Shown here: in pieces, positions 31,461-38,656 of the stretch
Layout: every line of letters starts with the position of its first letter
Position numbering within the stretch: the stretch's first letter is position 1
DNA from: Clostridia bacterium
Lineage (GTDB): Bacteria; Bacillota; Clostridia; Christensenellales; Aristaeellaceae
Direction of reading: 5' to 3'
Assembly (NCBI GenBank): GCA_017552535.1
Contig: JAFZPV010000057.1
Location: forward strand, 1-38,656
DNA: 38,656 bases
The notes under the pieces: generated by a model
What the model was told of the DNA's origin: nothing
Database searches by the model: none
What the model saw: only the letters and a program-made list of their open reading frames with translations
Position numbers and translations under genes: made by a program

Positions 31461-31720
31461 GGAGTGTGGAGTCGGGAGTTAGGAGGGAGGAGTTTATATA
31501 CTTTGCTGGCGCAGCAAAGTATTGTTTCCCGCTGCTACCTGAAGGTGATATTATAAAAGTAAAGAAGAATCCCCCGGTAATGGGCTGTTTAGCAGCCCCA
31601 ACAAAGTCTGGATTCAGGAGTTAATGGTTGGATGCGTCAGCTACAGTATTCAAAACTCCTCACTCCTAACTCCTCACTCCTACCTCCTCGCTCCTAACTC
31701 CTCGCTCCTCACTCCTCACT
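31461..31720. repeat. Heptad-repeat element with inverted ends, long copy
   Basis: Five units of GGAGNNN (31461-31495) and nine inverted units of the form NCTCCTN (31655-31717) flank about 160 bases. The inside holds a perfect 11-bp hairpin (ATACTTTGCTG-GCG-CAGCAAAGTAT, 31499-31523), a GGGCTG/CAGCCC hairpin (about 31583-31599), and the sequence TTAATGGTT..ATTCAAAAC shared with 28488-28576. Just outside, at 31437-31459, is another 10-bp hairpin of similar make (TTGCGGCTGC/GCAGCCGCAA). With the DeoR leader this fills the 465-base gap between the DeoR and CbiC-like genes; no gene is seen in it. Confidence 0.75.
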
Positions 31721-31769
31721 GAACGAGATCGGCGGTGAAGGCCCTGGCCTTCACCGCCGATCTCGTTCA
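31720..31769 (-). terminator. 24-bp perfect hairpin at the end of the CbiC-like gene
   Basis: Bases 31720-31743 are the exact reverse complement of 31746-31769, with CT between. The TGA stop of the CbiC-like gene (31767-31769) lies in the arm. No T-run follows on the minus strand, so it may act as a roadblock or 3'-end stabiliser instead of a classical terminator. It abuts the heptad-repeat element. Confidence 0.5.
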
Positions 31770-32372
31770 CCTTTTCTCCCGTATCGTTCTCAGCACCGCC
31801 TCGAATATGACCGCGGCTGCCTGTACCCCGCCGCGTTTTCCGCGGGTGACGATGTGCGCCATGTCGCATTCGCGCAGGCGCTCCTTGAGCTGGATCGCAG
31901 CGGCGTAGTTGTTTACGGTGCACAGCAGGCTCACGTCCGTCAGCGGCTCGTGCTGGCGGTGGGCCAGCAGGCGGTTCAGGGCGGCGGGTGCGGAGCCGAT
32001 GATCAAAAGCTTGAGCCCCGGCTCGCTAAGCGCCATGTCCAGCGCCACTTCTGCGCGGGTGGTGTGCATGCTGGTGGCCCGCAGGAGCACCTCCGGGTCG
32101 TCGATAAAGCACTTTACCTGCACGCGCTTTTCCCCGCCCAGCGACTGGGCAACGGAGGAGGCGATGATGCCGGTATCCGTTATGACAGAGCCGCCCTCCG
32201 CAAGGAGGCGGCGGATATTGGAGATGACGGTGGGGCTGAACTGTATGCTCCTGGCGAGCTTTTCGTCCCCCAGCAGCTGGCTGACGCAGGCGACGACCTT
32301 CTCCGTCTCCTCGCTCGTAAAGCTGAGTCCGGAGCGGCGTACATCCGGTACCCGGCGCGTTCTTCTGATCAT
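31767..32372 (-). CDS. CbiC/CobH (precorrin-8X methylmutase)-like protein, apparently lacking the catalytic His
   Basis: A 201-residue protein resembling precorrin-8X methylmutase. Matching parts are GGSVITDTGIIASSV, TTRAEVALDMA (family TRSxAA), LLIIGSAPAALNRLL (family IGNAPTALFRLL), and TRGKRGGVQAAAVIFEAVLR (family GRKGGSxVAAAVxNALL). The family motif VxRRVIHTTGD contains the catalytic His (His43 in CobH). Here the aligned segment is VACVSQLLGD, with Gln32 in place of His. No other cobalamin genes are in the window. It may be a non-catalytic corrinoid-binding or divergent enzyme. ATG 32372 follows GAGGTG. It has its own promoter with 10-bp direct repeats. Confidence 0.72.
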   Translation of the reverse strand: MIRRTRRVPDVRRSGLSFTSEETEKVVACVSQLLGDEKLARSIQFSPTVISNIRRLLAEGGSVITDTGIIASSVAQSLGGEKRVQVKCFIDDPEVLLRATSMHTTRAEVALDMALSEPGLKLLIIGSAPAALNRLLAHRQHEPLTDVSLLCTVNNYAAAIQLKERLRECDMAHIVTRGKRGGVQAAAVIFEAVLRTIREKR

Positions 32373-32410
32373 ATCGTAAACACCTCAGAGGGCAGAAACT
32401 GCACACTTGC

Positions 32411-32451
32411 AAATCATATCAAATCATATCCAAATGTTAATTCACCGTCAA
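32411..32451 (-). promoter_or_regulatory. Promoter of the CbiC-like gene with tandem 10-bp repeat
   Basis: On the minus strand TTGACG (32446-32451) and TATGAT (32423-32428) are spaced by 17 bases, about 50 bases before the ATG. AAATCATATC is repeated in tandem at 32411-32420 and 32421-32430, one copy on the -10 box, as expected for an operator. Confidence 0.65.
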
Positions 32452-32704
32452 GCGACCCGTTCGGCGCCGCGGTTTCATCCCTTCCCGCATATGTAAATTT
32501 GACGTGAGCATTCCATGATATCTGTATAAATTCCGTCAAGCTCCCAAAATGGAACTCTCCAAAAAATACCCCTTTCCGGGGCTTTGGGAAAGCATTTCGC
32601 GCCGATTTTTCAGCGCTTTGCGCGCCGGGAGCCGCGCGTTCCGTCAAGTGGATTTCCGCCGAATTTTAACATGAAATCAAGCGCCGGCACTTGTCTGGGG
32701 CAAG
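32452..32704. other. Intergenic region between the CbiC-like gene and clpB end
   Basis: No gene was found. It contains two more CGTCAAG motifs (32534-32540 and 32642-32648), the same as the -35 region at 32446-32451, and a small CCCCTTTCCGGGG hairpin near 32568-32580. Neither motif is followed by a good -10 box on the minus strand. Confidence 0.4.
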
Positions 32705-32705
32705 C

Positions 32706-32741
32706 AAAAACCCGCGGAGGATGCCGTGATCCCCCGCGGGT
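32706..32741 (-). terminator. Terminator of clpB
   Basis: A 13-bp stem with one mismatch (ACCCGCGGAGGAT with ATCCCCCGCGGGT, loop GCCGTG, plus-strand reading) is followed on the minus strand by TTTTTGC. It is 33 bases past the clpB stop. Confidence 0.9.
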
Positions 32742-32774
32742 GCAAACAGGATATCCGTTTCTTACTCTTGCGGC

Positions 32775-35408
32775 TCAGCGGCCCGTTTCGATCTGCACGG
32801 GCTCGCCGCTCTTCAGGTACAGTCCGCCCTCGTCCGCGTCGATCAGCGCCTCGCCGCCTTCCGCCACGTCGCCCCGGATGAGTGCCTTGGCCAGAAGCGT
32901 TTCGATGTTGCGCTGGATGTAGCGGCGCAGGGGCCTGGCGCCGAACTCCGGCGAATACGCCTCGGCGATCAGTTTGTCCATGGCCGCGGGGGTCAGGCGC
33001 ACGCGCACGCCCTTTTCCTCCAGTCGCCGGTTCACCTCGTCGATCATCAGCTGGGCGATGCCGCTGATCTGCGCGCGGGTGAGGCCCTTGAAGTAGATGA
33101 TCTCGTCCAGGCGGTTCAGGAATTCCGGCCTGAAGCTCTCGTGGAGCATCTCCTCCACTTCTTCCTTCGCCTGGCCGGTAAGCTCGCCGTTTTCGCCGAT
33201 GCCGTTCAGGATCACGTCGCTGCCCAGGTTGGAGGTCATGATTATGATGGTGTTGGCGAAATCCACCGTGTGACCCTGGCTGTCGGTGAGCCGGCCGTCG
33301 TCCAGCAGCTGCAGAAGCACGTTGAACACGTCGGGATGGGCCTTTTCGATCTCGTCGAACAGGATCACCGAGTAGGGCCTTCTGCGCACGGCTTCCGTGA
33401 GCTGGCCGCCCTCGTCGTAGCCCACATAGCCTGGAGGCGCTCCGATCAGGCGGGACACGGAGAACTTCTCCATATACTCGCTCATGTCGATGCGCACCAT
33501 GGCCTTCTCGTCGTCGAACAGCGCCTGGGCGAGGGCCTTGGCCAGCTCCGTCTTGCCTACGCCCGTGGGGCCAAGGAACATGAATGAGCCCACGGGGCGC
33601 CCGGGCGCCTGGATGCCGGCGCGGGAGCGCAGGATGGCTTCGCTCACCAGCGTCACCGCCTCGTCCTGGCCGATCACGCGCTTATGCAGCTGGTCGTCCA
33701 GGTGCAGAAGCTTCTCCCTTTCGCTTTCCATCAGCCGCGTCACCGGGATGCCCGTCCAGCGGGACACGATGCGGGCGATCTCGTCCTCCGTCACCTTGTC
33801 GCGCAGCAGCGTGCGGGCGGACTTGTCCTTCTCGGCGTCGCTCTCGGCCTGCTCCAGCTGCTTCTGCAGCTCGGGCAGCCGACCGTACTTGAGCTCCGCG
33901 GCCTTGTTCAGGTCGTAGTTCCTCTCCGCCATCTGGATGTCCGCGTTCACCTGCTCGATCTGCTCGCGCAGGGCGCGCACCTTGTGGATGCTTTCCTTCT
34001 CATTTTCCCAGCGGGCCTTCATCTCGTTGAACTCGTCCCGCTTTTCGTACAGCTCCTGCCTGAGTTTGCCCAGGCGCTCCACACTGGCCTTTTCGTCCGG
34101 TTCGTTGGCCAGGGCCACCTCTTCGATCTCCATGCGCATGATCGTGCGGCGGATCTCGTCCAGCTCCTGGGGCATGGAATCCATCTCCGTGCGCACCATG
34201 GCGCAGGCTTCGTCCACCAGGTCGATGGCCTTATCCGGCAGGAAGCGGTCGGAGATGTAGCGGTTGGATAGCACCGCCGCCTCCACCAGCGCCTGGTCGG
34301 TGATCTTCACGCCGTGGAAGACCTCGTACCTTTCCTCCAGGCCGCGCAGGATGCTGATGGTGTCCTCCACCGAGGGCTCCTCCACCAGCACGGGCTGGAA
34401 GCGGCGCTCCAGGGCGGCGTCCTTCTCGATATACTTGCGGTATTCGTCCAGGGTGGTTGCGCCCACGCAGTGGAGCTCGCCCCTGGCCAGCATGGGCTTT
34501 AAGAGGTTGCCCGCGTCCATGCTGCCTTCGCCCTTGCCCGCGCCCACGATGTTGTGAAGCTCGTCGATGAACAGGATGATCCTGCCCTCGGCGGAGGTGA
34601 CTTCCTTGAGCACGGCCTTCAGGCGCTCCTCGAACTCTCCCTTATACTTCGCGCCGGCGATCAGCGCGCCCATGTCCAGGGAATACAGCTGCCTGTCCTT
34701 CAGTGAGGAAGGCACGTCCCCCGCCACGATGCGCTGGGCCATGCCCTCGGCGATGGCGGTCTTGCCTACGCCCGGCTCGCCGATCAGCACCGGGTTGTTC
34801 TTGGTCTTTCTGGACAGAATGCGGATCACGTTGCGGATCTCGCTGTCGCGGCCGATTACGGGGTCCAGCTTCTGCTTTCGGGCCATATCGGTCAGATCCT
34901 GGGCGTATTTGCCCAGGGCCTCGTAGGTGTCCTCCGGCGAGTCCGTGGTCACGCGGGTATTGCCCCGCACGCTCTGCAGCGCGCCCAGCAGCTTGTCCTT
35001 CGTCACCCCGTGGTTTTTCACCAGCGCCGCCACCTGGCCCGCCGCGCACTCGATCAGGCCCAGAAGCACATGCTCCACCGACACGTAGTCGTCCTTCATG
35101 CGCTCGGCCTCGCTCTCGGCGGCCATCAGGGCGTTGTTCACGTCCGGCGAGATATACACCTTGTCCATCTCCCGCCCGGAGCCCGACACCCGGGGCGTGC
35201 GCTCGATCACCCGCAGGCATTCCTGGGTGAAGCGGCTCACGTCCACATTGATCTTCTTGAGTATTTCCGGCGTCAGCCCGCCGTCCTGCGTGAGCAGCGC
35301 GTACAAAAGGTGCGCCTGCTCGATCTGCATATTGCCGTATCTGAGGGCGGTCTGCTGAGCCGATTGCAGCGCTTCCAGCGACTTCCTCGTAAATTTCTCA
35401 GCGTTCAT
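32775..35408 (-). CDS. clpB: ATP-dependent disaggregase ClpB (Hsp100)
   Basis: Hexameric AAA+ chaperone of 877 residues that threads aggregated proteins through its pore and works with DnaK. An N-terminal Clp repeat domain (about 1-145) precedes AAA-1 with Walker A GEPGVGKT (near 200). A coiled-coil M-domain rich in Glu, Lys and Arg follows (about 395-520, including [18 protein letters not shown]-like heptads), which separates ClpB from ClpC/ClpA. AAA-2 has Walker A GPTGVGKT near 600 and [15 protein letters not shown] 35408 was chosen for GGAGGGG upstream; the frame opens 8 codons earlier. It is controlled by a CtsR box at 35451-35467. There is no ctsR gene in the window. Confidence 0.96.
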   Translation of the reverse strand: MNAEKFTRKSLEALQSAQQTALRYGNMQIEQAHLLYALLTQDGGLTPEILKKINVDVSRFTQECLRVIERTPRVSGSGREMDKVYISPDVNNALMAAESEAERMKDDYVSVEHVLLGLIECAAGQVAALVKNHGVTKDKLLGALQSVRGNTRVTTDSPEDTYEALGKYAQDLTDMARKQKLDPVIGRDSEIRNVIRILSRKTKNNPVLIGEPGVGKTAIAEGMAQRIVAGDVPSSLKDRQLYSLDMGALIAGAKYKGEFEERLKAVLKEVTSAEGRIILFIDELHNIVGAGKGEGSMDAGNLLKPMLARGELHCVGATTLDEYRKYIEKDAALERRFQPVLVEEPSVEDTISILRGLEERYEVFHGVKITDQALVEAAVLSNRYISDRFLPDKAIDLVDEACAMVRTEMDSMPQELDEIRRTIMRMEIEEVALANEPDEKASVERLGKLRQELYEKRDEFNEMKARWENEKESIHKVRALREQIEQVNADIQMAERNYDLNKAAELKYGRLPELQKQLEQAESDAEKDKSARTLLRDKVTEDEIARIVSRWTGIPVTRLMESEREKLLHLDDQLHKRVIGQDEAVTLVSEAILRSRAGIQAPGRPVGSFMFLGPTGVGKTELAKALAQALFDDEKAMVRIDMSEYMEKFSVSRLIGAPPGYVGYDEGGQLTEAVRRRPYSVILFDEIEKAHPDVFNVLLQLLDDGRLTDSQGHTVDFANTIIIMTSNLGSDVILNGIGENGELTGQAKEEVEEMLHESFRPEFLNRLDEIIYFKGLTRAQISGIAQLMIDEVNRRLEEKGVRVRLTPAAMDKLIAEAYSPEFGARPLRRYIQRNIETLLAKALIRGDVAEGGEALIDADEGGLYLKSGEPVQIETGR

Positions 35409-35450
35409 GCAATCCCCTCCGTTTCTGATCATATCCGTATGAAGGTCTTG

Positions 35451-35496
35451 TTTGACCTTCTTTGACTATTATATGCAGGCGCGGCGCTTTTGTCAA
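35451..35496 (-). promoter_or_regulatory. Consensus clpB promoter with CtsR operator
   Basis: On the minus strand a perfect TTGACA (35491-35496) and TATAAT (35468-35473) are spaced by 17 bases. Immediately downstream of the -10 lies AGTCAAA-GAA-GGTCAAA (35451-35467), matching the CtsR heptad direct repeat (GGTCAAANNNGGTCAAA) with one mismatch. It covers the transcription start, the classical place for CtsR repression of class III heat-shock genes. Confidence 0.92.
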
Positions 35497-35507
35497 TATG
35501 CCGTATA

Positions 35508-35918
35508 TTAAGCCCGCGTAAATGTTGCCGCCTCCCGGTACGCTTCCGCCAGCCAGATGTCCGTTCCGCGCATATGCATGCGCCGCATGGCCGAGCGGAA
35601 CTGGCGGCGGATCTCCTCCGGCAGGGCGGGCGCGTCCGGCCTTCTCCGCCTCAGGGCGGCGTAGCCCTGGATCTCCTCTTCGATATGCGTGCGGGTGAGA
35701 TAGACGTATTCGACCTTTCCGCCCGGACGGCATACGGCGGCATAGAAGCGGTCGGCCCACAGCCACGCGCCGCCCCGGCGCTTCACCACCGGCTGCGGGA
35801 CCGGATCGGACCAGGCCTCGAACAGTTCCGTCCGCCCCACGCGCTCCACGCCCGTCTCGTCTGCCAGCAGATTCGCCAGGCGCAGAAGCGCCTTAAAATC
35901 AAGCGCCGCGCATTCCAT
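35508..35918 (-). CDS. Hypothetical protein
   Basis: A 136-residue basic protein that I do not recognise. It begins MECAALDFKALLRLANLLAD, has a mid segment VKRRGGAWLWADRFYAAV rich in aromatics, and an Arg-rich C-terminus (RRRRPDAP, RRMHMRGTDIWLAEAYREA). No membrane segment or signal peptide is seen. ATG 35918 has GGAGG 8 bases upstream, and the first 20 bases overlap the end of the sigma-like gene, so the two form a coupled minus-strand pair. The clpB promoter lies immediately downstream. The small size and pairing with a phage-like regulator suggest a prophage remnant or small accessory unit. Confidence 0.65.
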   Translation of the reverse strand: MECAALDFKALLRLANLLADETGVERVGRTELFEAWSDPVPQPVVKRRGGAWLWADRFYAAVCRPGGKVEYVYLTRTHIEEEIQGYAALRRRRPDAPALPEEIRRQFRSAMRRMHMRGTDIWLAEAYREAATFTRA

Positions 35919-36345
35919 CGCCGGCCTCCGATATCACGCGCTGCAGCTCCGCCAGGCCCCGGGCCCTCCGGCTGTGGTAGCCGGACACCGACAGGTTGAG
36001 CATGGCCCGCACCATATCCCGCTCCGCGCCGTCCACATACCTGAGCTTCAGCACCAGCGCGTCCCCCGCCGAGCGGCATCTTTCCAGCAAAAGCGTCATG
36101 CGGCTGCACATTTTGTCGAGCTCCGCCTTTTCACGGTCAGCTTCGGCGCGCATGGTGCCGGCACGTGCCAGCATGTCCTCCCTGAAGGCGCCGTCTTTCC
36201 CTGCAGCCGGGCGTGAGGCCGCCCTCTCGGTCATGCGCGCCCGCTCGTACATCGCCTCCACGTTCATGCGTTTGGCCAGCACGCGCTCCAGCGCGCGGCA
36301 GGCGTCCGGGTATCTTTCCTGCATCACACACATCTCTCCCTTCAT
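35899..36345 (-). CDS. Sigma-like phage-type regulator (DUF1492/ArpU-like)
   Basis: A small protein of about 148 residues. An N-terminal part has charged helices (RALERVLAKRMNVEAMYERA, then EADREKAELDKMCSRMTLLL). The C-terminal helix-turn-helix resembles sigma factor region 4 (VLKLRYVDGAERDMVRAML, then SVSGYHSRRARGLAELQRV). Such proteins are common as late regulators of Bacillota prophages, so this may be a prophage relic, though no other phage genes are seen. Start choice is uncertain: the frame opens at 36387 through a 12-bp hairpin, and ATGs at 36345, 36333 and 36324 lie near AGGAG and GGGAGAG. It is divergent from the XRE-uvrB unit. Confidence 0.65.
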   Translation of the reverse strand: MKGEMCVMQERYPDACRALERVLAKRMNVEAMYERARMTERAASRPAAGKDGAFREDMLARAGTMRAEADREKAELDKMCSRMTLLLERCRSAGDALVLKLRYVDGAERDMVRAMLNLSVSGYHSRRARGLAELQRVISEAGDGMRGA

Positions 36346-36349
36346 CTCC

Positions 36350-36377
36350 TGTTCGCCTGTACGCTTACAGGCGAACA
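36350..36377. other. 12-bp perfect hairpin at the start of the sigma-like gene
   Basis: TGTTCGCCTGTA (36350-36361) pairs with TACAGGCGAACA (36366-36377) around CGCT. It could be an operator for the divergent XRE protein, or an mRNA leader structure hiding the start of the sigma-like gene. Confidence 0.5.
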
Positions 36378-36395
36378 AAACTTCCATAAAAAAGA

Positions 36396-36475
36396 GTTGA
36401 CATCGTCAACGTCCCGGCATATAATGTGAGTCGCAATTCGGTTACGACTCGCAATTATATCGCAATTCAATTGCG
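36396..36475 (+). promoter_or_regulatory. Perfect consensus promoter and CGCAATT operator cluster for XRE-uvrB
   Basis: TTGACA (36397-36402) and TATAAT (36420-36425) have a 17-base spacer, an exact consensus. GTTGAC-ATC-GTCAAC (36396-36410) is an inverted repeat on the -35. Downstream of the -10, CGCAATT occurs at 36432-36438, 36450-36456 and 36461-36467, the last forming a perfect palindrome with AATTGCG (36469-36475). GAGTCG/CGACTC also form an inverted repeat at 36428-36450. Such sites are the expected targets of the XRE repressor encoded next. Confidence 0.8.
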
Positions 36476-36550
36476 GTGTCAACAGCCCTGTGTCGAGATT
36501 ATTTTGCGGCTTTTTTGTGCCGAATCCACAAAAGCCCGGGAGATGAACAA

Positions 36551-36925
36551 ATGAGGTTCTGCGAAAAACTGCGCCTGAAACGCACCCAGGCGCACATGAC
36601 CCAGGAGGAGCTGGCCCGCCGCCTGGGCCTTGCCAAGCGCACGGTGGAAGGCTACGAGTCCGGACAGTTCTACCCCCGCAAGCGCGAGGTCTACACGCTT
36701 TTGAGCGATCTGTTCGGCGTCGACAGGAACTGGTTCCTCACCGAGGACGAGCCCCCGTCTCCGGCAGACGGCAGCCGCGGCGAGGCGGAAGAAGTGCTCA
36801 GCCGGGTCAAAGCCCTGTTCTCCGGCGGAAGCATGAGCGAAAGCGACAAGGACGCCCTGGCCAAGGCCCTGATGGAAGCCTACTGGCTGGCGAAAAAGAA
36901 AAACGCGGAGGACGGCGATGTTTGA
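36551..36925 (+). CDS. XRE-family HTH regulator cotranscribed with uvrB
   Basis: A 124-residue regulator with an N-terminal Cro/CI-type helix-turn-helix ([27 protein letters not shown], about 16-42) followed by [16 protein letters not shown]. An acidic linker and a C-terminal helical tail ([21 protein letters not shown]) complete it. There is no LexA-type peptidase domain (Ala-Gly site or Ser-Lys pair), so RecA-driven cleavage is not expected. ATG 36551 follows GGGAG at 36539-36543; an ORF opening at 36476 runs over the operators and is not real. It overlaps uvrB by 8 bases, so both are translated together from a perfect consensus promoter. It likely represses its own transcript. Confidence 0.88.
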   Translation: MRFCEKLRLKRTQAHMTQEELARRLGLAKRTVEGYESGQFYPRKREVYTLLSDLFGVDRNWFLTEDEPPSPADGSRGEAEEVLSRVKALFSGGSMSESDKDALAKALMEAYWLAKKKNAEDGDV

Positions 36926-38656
36926 ACTGCACTCCGATTTTACGCCCCGGGGCGACCAGCCCGAGGCCATAGACGCGCTGGTGAAGGGCATCGAGAGCGG
37001 CATGAAGGACCAGGTGCTCCTGGGCGTGACCGGCTCCGGAAAGACCTTCACCATGGCCAACGTCATCCAGCGCCTGCAGCGCCCGGCCCTGGTGATCGCC
37101 CACAACAAGACCCTGGCCGCCCAGCTGGCCGCCGAGTTCCGGGACTTTTTTCCGGACAGCGCCGTGGGCTACTTTGTGAGCTATTACGACTATTACCAGC
37201 CGGAGGCCTACATCCCCTCCACCGATACCTTTATCGAAAAGGATTCCTCCATCAACGACGAGATCGACCGCATGCGCCACTCCGCCACCAGCTGGCTGAG
37301 CGAGCGGCGTGACGTGATCATCGTGGCCTCGGTAAGCTGCATCTACGGCATGGGCGACCCGGAGGAGTATCGCGGCCAGAGCGTGAGCCTGCGGGAGGGC
37401 CAGCAGATCGGCCGGGACGAACTGATCCGCCGCCTGGTGGACATCCAGTATACCCGCAACGACTTCGAGCCCAAGCGCGGCTCCTTCCGGGTGCGGGGCG
37501 AGATCGTGGAGATCATCCCCGCCTCCCAGCAGGACAGTGCGCTGCGCATCGAGTTCTTCGGCGACGAGATCGAGCGCATCAGCCAGACCGACGCCCTCAC
37601 GGGCAAGGCGGTAAAGCTGTTCAGCCACGTGATCCTCTACCCCGCCTCCAACTACGTCACCTCCCGCGAGAAGCTGGAAAACGGCATACGCATGATCGAG
37701 CAGGACCGGGACATCCAGGTGAAGGAGCTGGAAGACAACGGGCGGCTGATCGAAGCCCAGAGGCTCAGCCAGCGCACCACCTACGACCTGGAGATGCTCC
37801 GGGAGATCGGCTTTGTGAGCGGCATCGAAAACTACTCCCGCTACTTTGACGGCCGCAGGGAGGGCGAGCCGCCCTTCACGCTGCTGGATTATTTCCCGAA
37901 GGACTTTATCGTTTTCATCGACGAAAGCCACGTGACCATCCCCCAGATCCGCGCCATGTACAACGGCGATTTCGCCCGAAAATCCACCCTGGTGGAATAC
38001 GGCTTCCGCCTGCGCAGCGCCTTCGACAACCGGCCCCTCAAATTCTTCGAGTTCGAAGAGCGCATCGGCCAGACCGTGTACGTTTCCGCCACGCCCGGGC
38101 CCTATGAAAAGGAGCGCGCCTGCCAGACGGTGGAGCAGCTCATCCGCCCCACGGGCCTGCTGGACCCGGAGGTAAGTGTGCGGCCCGCGGTCAATCAGGT
38201 GGACGACCTGCTGGGCGAACTGCGCCTGGTGGCGGAAAAGGGCGGCAGGGCGCTGGTCACAGCGCTTACCAAGCGCACCGCCGAAAGCCTCACGTCCTAC
38301 CTGCGGGACATGGGCGTGAAGGTGGAGTACATGCACTCCGATGTGGAAACGCTGGATAGGATAGAGCTGCTCAAGAACCTAAGACAGGGCGCTTTTGACG
38401 TGCTGGTGGGAATAAACCTGCTAAGAGAGGGCCTGGACCTGCCCGAAGTGGAACTGGTGGCCATCCTGGACGCGGACAAGGAGGGCTTCCTGCGCAGCGA
38501 GACCAGCCTGGTGCAGACCATAGGCCGCGCCGCCCGCAACGTGGACGGGCGGGTCATAATGTACGCGGACAGCGTCACCCCCTCCATGCAGTTCGCCATA
38601 GACGAGACCACCCGCCGGCGGGAGGTGCAGTCCCGCTTCAACGAGGAGCACGGCAT
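36918..38656 (+). CDS. uvrB: Excinuclease ABC subunit UvrB, 5' part
   Basis: Damage-verification helicase of nucleotide excision repair, about 579 of roughly 660 residues visible; the rest is beyond the window. It has Walker A GVTGSGKT (36-43), the beta-hairpin [12 protein letters not shown] (89-100) that probes the strand, DESH at 335-338 (motif II), [10 protein letters not shown] (motif III), and the motif [10 protein letters not shown]. It receives damaged DNA from UvrA and loads UvrC. The ATG at 36918 overlaps the XRE stop and is preceded by GGAGG. Placing uvrB behind an XRE gene and its operators is notable; no LexA box is seen in this promoter. Confidence 0.97.
   Translation, partial: MFELHSDFTPRGDQPEAIDALVKGIESGMKDQVLLGVTGSGKTFTMANVIQRLQRPALVIAHNKTLAAQLAAEFRDFFPDSAVGYFVSYYDYYQPEAYIPSTDTFIEKDSSINDEIDRMRHSATSWLSERRDVIIVASVSCIYGMGDPEEYRGQSVSLREGQQIGRDELIRRLVDIQYTRNDFEPKRGSFRVRGEIVEIIPASQQDSALRIEFFGDEIERISQTDALTGKAVKLFSHVILYPASNYVTSREKLENGIRMIEQDRDIQVKELEDNGRLIEAQRLSQRTTYDLEMLREIGFVSGIENYSRYFDGRREGEPPFTLLDYFPKDFIVFIDESHVTIPQIRAMYNGDFARKSTLVEYGFRLRSAFDNRPLKFFEFEERIGQTVYVSATPGPYEKERACQTVEQLIRPTGLLDPEVSVRPAVNQVDDLLGELRLVAEKGGRALVTALTKRTAESLTSYLRDMGVKVEYMHSDVETLDRIELLKNLRQGAFDVLVGINLLREGLDLPEVELVAILDADKEGFLRSETSLVQTIGRAARNVDGRVIMYADSVTPSMQFAIDETTRRREVQSRFNEEHG

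Noticed and set aside
31655-31720. CRISPR-like array
   Set aside because: Units are 7 bases with no spacers; it is a short tandem heptad, and no cas genes are present.
32584-32922. Small frame across the clpB terminator
   Set aside because: It runs through the terminator into the antisense of clpB and has no ribosome binding site or recognisable motif.
36807-38336. A 509-codon minus-strand frame opposite uvrB
   Set aside because: Antisense shadow of UvrB, which has all helicase motifs on the plus strand.

Overview
The window is about 60% GC, densely coded, and looks like a chromosomal segment of a Clostridia-type member of the Bacillota (Firmicutes). Supporting signs are a CtsR-type operator in front of clpB, a dnaK-dnaJ-prmA-rsmE-mtaB-HIT gene order, a YerC/TrpR-like regulator, an LplB/LplC-type sugar transporter, strong AGGAGG ribosome binding sites and sigma-A promoters with 16-17 bp spacers. 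No tRNA, rRNA, CRISPR array or insertion-sequence transposase was seen. Both ends cut genes: dnaK at the left and uvrB at the right.

Layout. 1-5181 (+): heat-shock and translation housekeeping: dnaK end, dnaJ, prmA, rsmE, mtaB and a HIT hydrolase. 5349-7620 (+): two overlapping CNNM/CBS membrane transporter paralogues. 7621-8073: repeat-rich spacer. 8074-10171 (-): TrpR-like regulator, phenylacetate-CoA ligase and a tandem-ACT protein. 10372-11154 (+): a gluconate 5-dehydrogenase-like SDR. 11287-16100 (-): a sugar ABC importer (solute-binding protein and two permeases) led by a UroD-like enzyme. 16346-17702 (+): a sugar-phosphate isomerase-type TIM barrel, divergent from the importer, and a GNAT acetyltransferase. 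17776-18392 (-): a Phd-Doc toxin-antitoxin pair. 18632-19312 (+): an alpha/beta hydrolase.

19598-31300 (-) is the most distinctive region. A DeoR regulator heads a compact gene series: class II aldolase, SDR, PHP hydrolase, zinc dehydrogenase of sorbose-1-phosphate reductase type, then a complete 2-oxo-acid dehydrogenase complex (E2, E3, and an E1 with alpha and beta halves fused). A lipoate-protein ligase follows under its own apparent promoter. The layout suggests that a sugar or sugar-alcohol degradation route is wired to an acyl-CoA-forming 2-oxo-acid (or acetoin) dehydrogenase. The substrate cannot be read from the sequence.

31767-32372 (-) is a lone CbiC-like protein that appears to lack the catalytic histidine. 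32775-35408 (-) is clpB under a consensus promoter with a CtsR box. 35508-36345 (-) holds two small genes, one resembling phage sigma-like regulators. 36551-38656 (+) is an XRE regulator overlapping uvrB, behind a perfect consensus promoter and a cluster of CGCAATT sites.

Two families of non-coding repeats recur within the window. One is a ~240-250 bp multi-hairpin element in opposite orientations at 7821-8071 and 19301-19546, each time joined to the 3' end of a gene through its terminator-like hairpin. The other is a heptad-repeat element with inverted ends at 28488-28576 and 31461-31720. These, the fused-E1 operon, the histidine-less CbiC homologue and the XRE-uvrB unit are the main points for follow-up.
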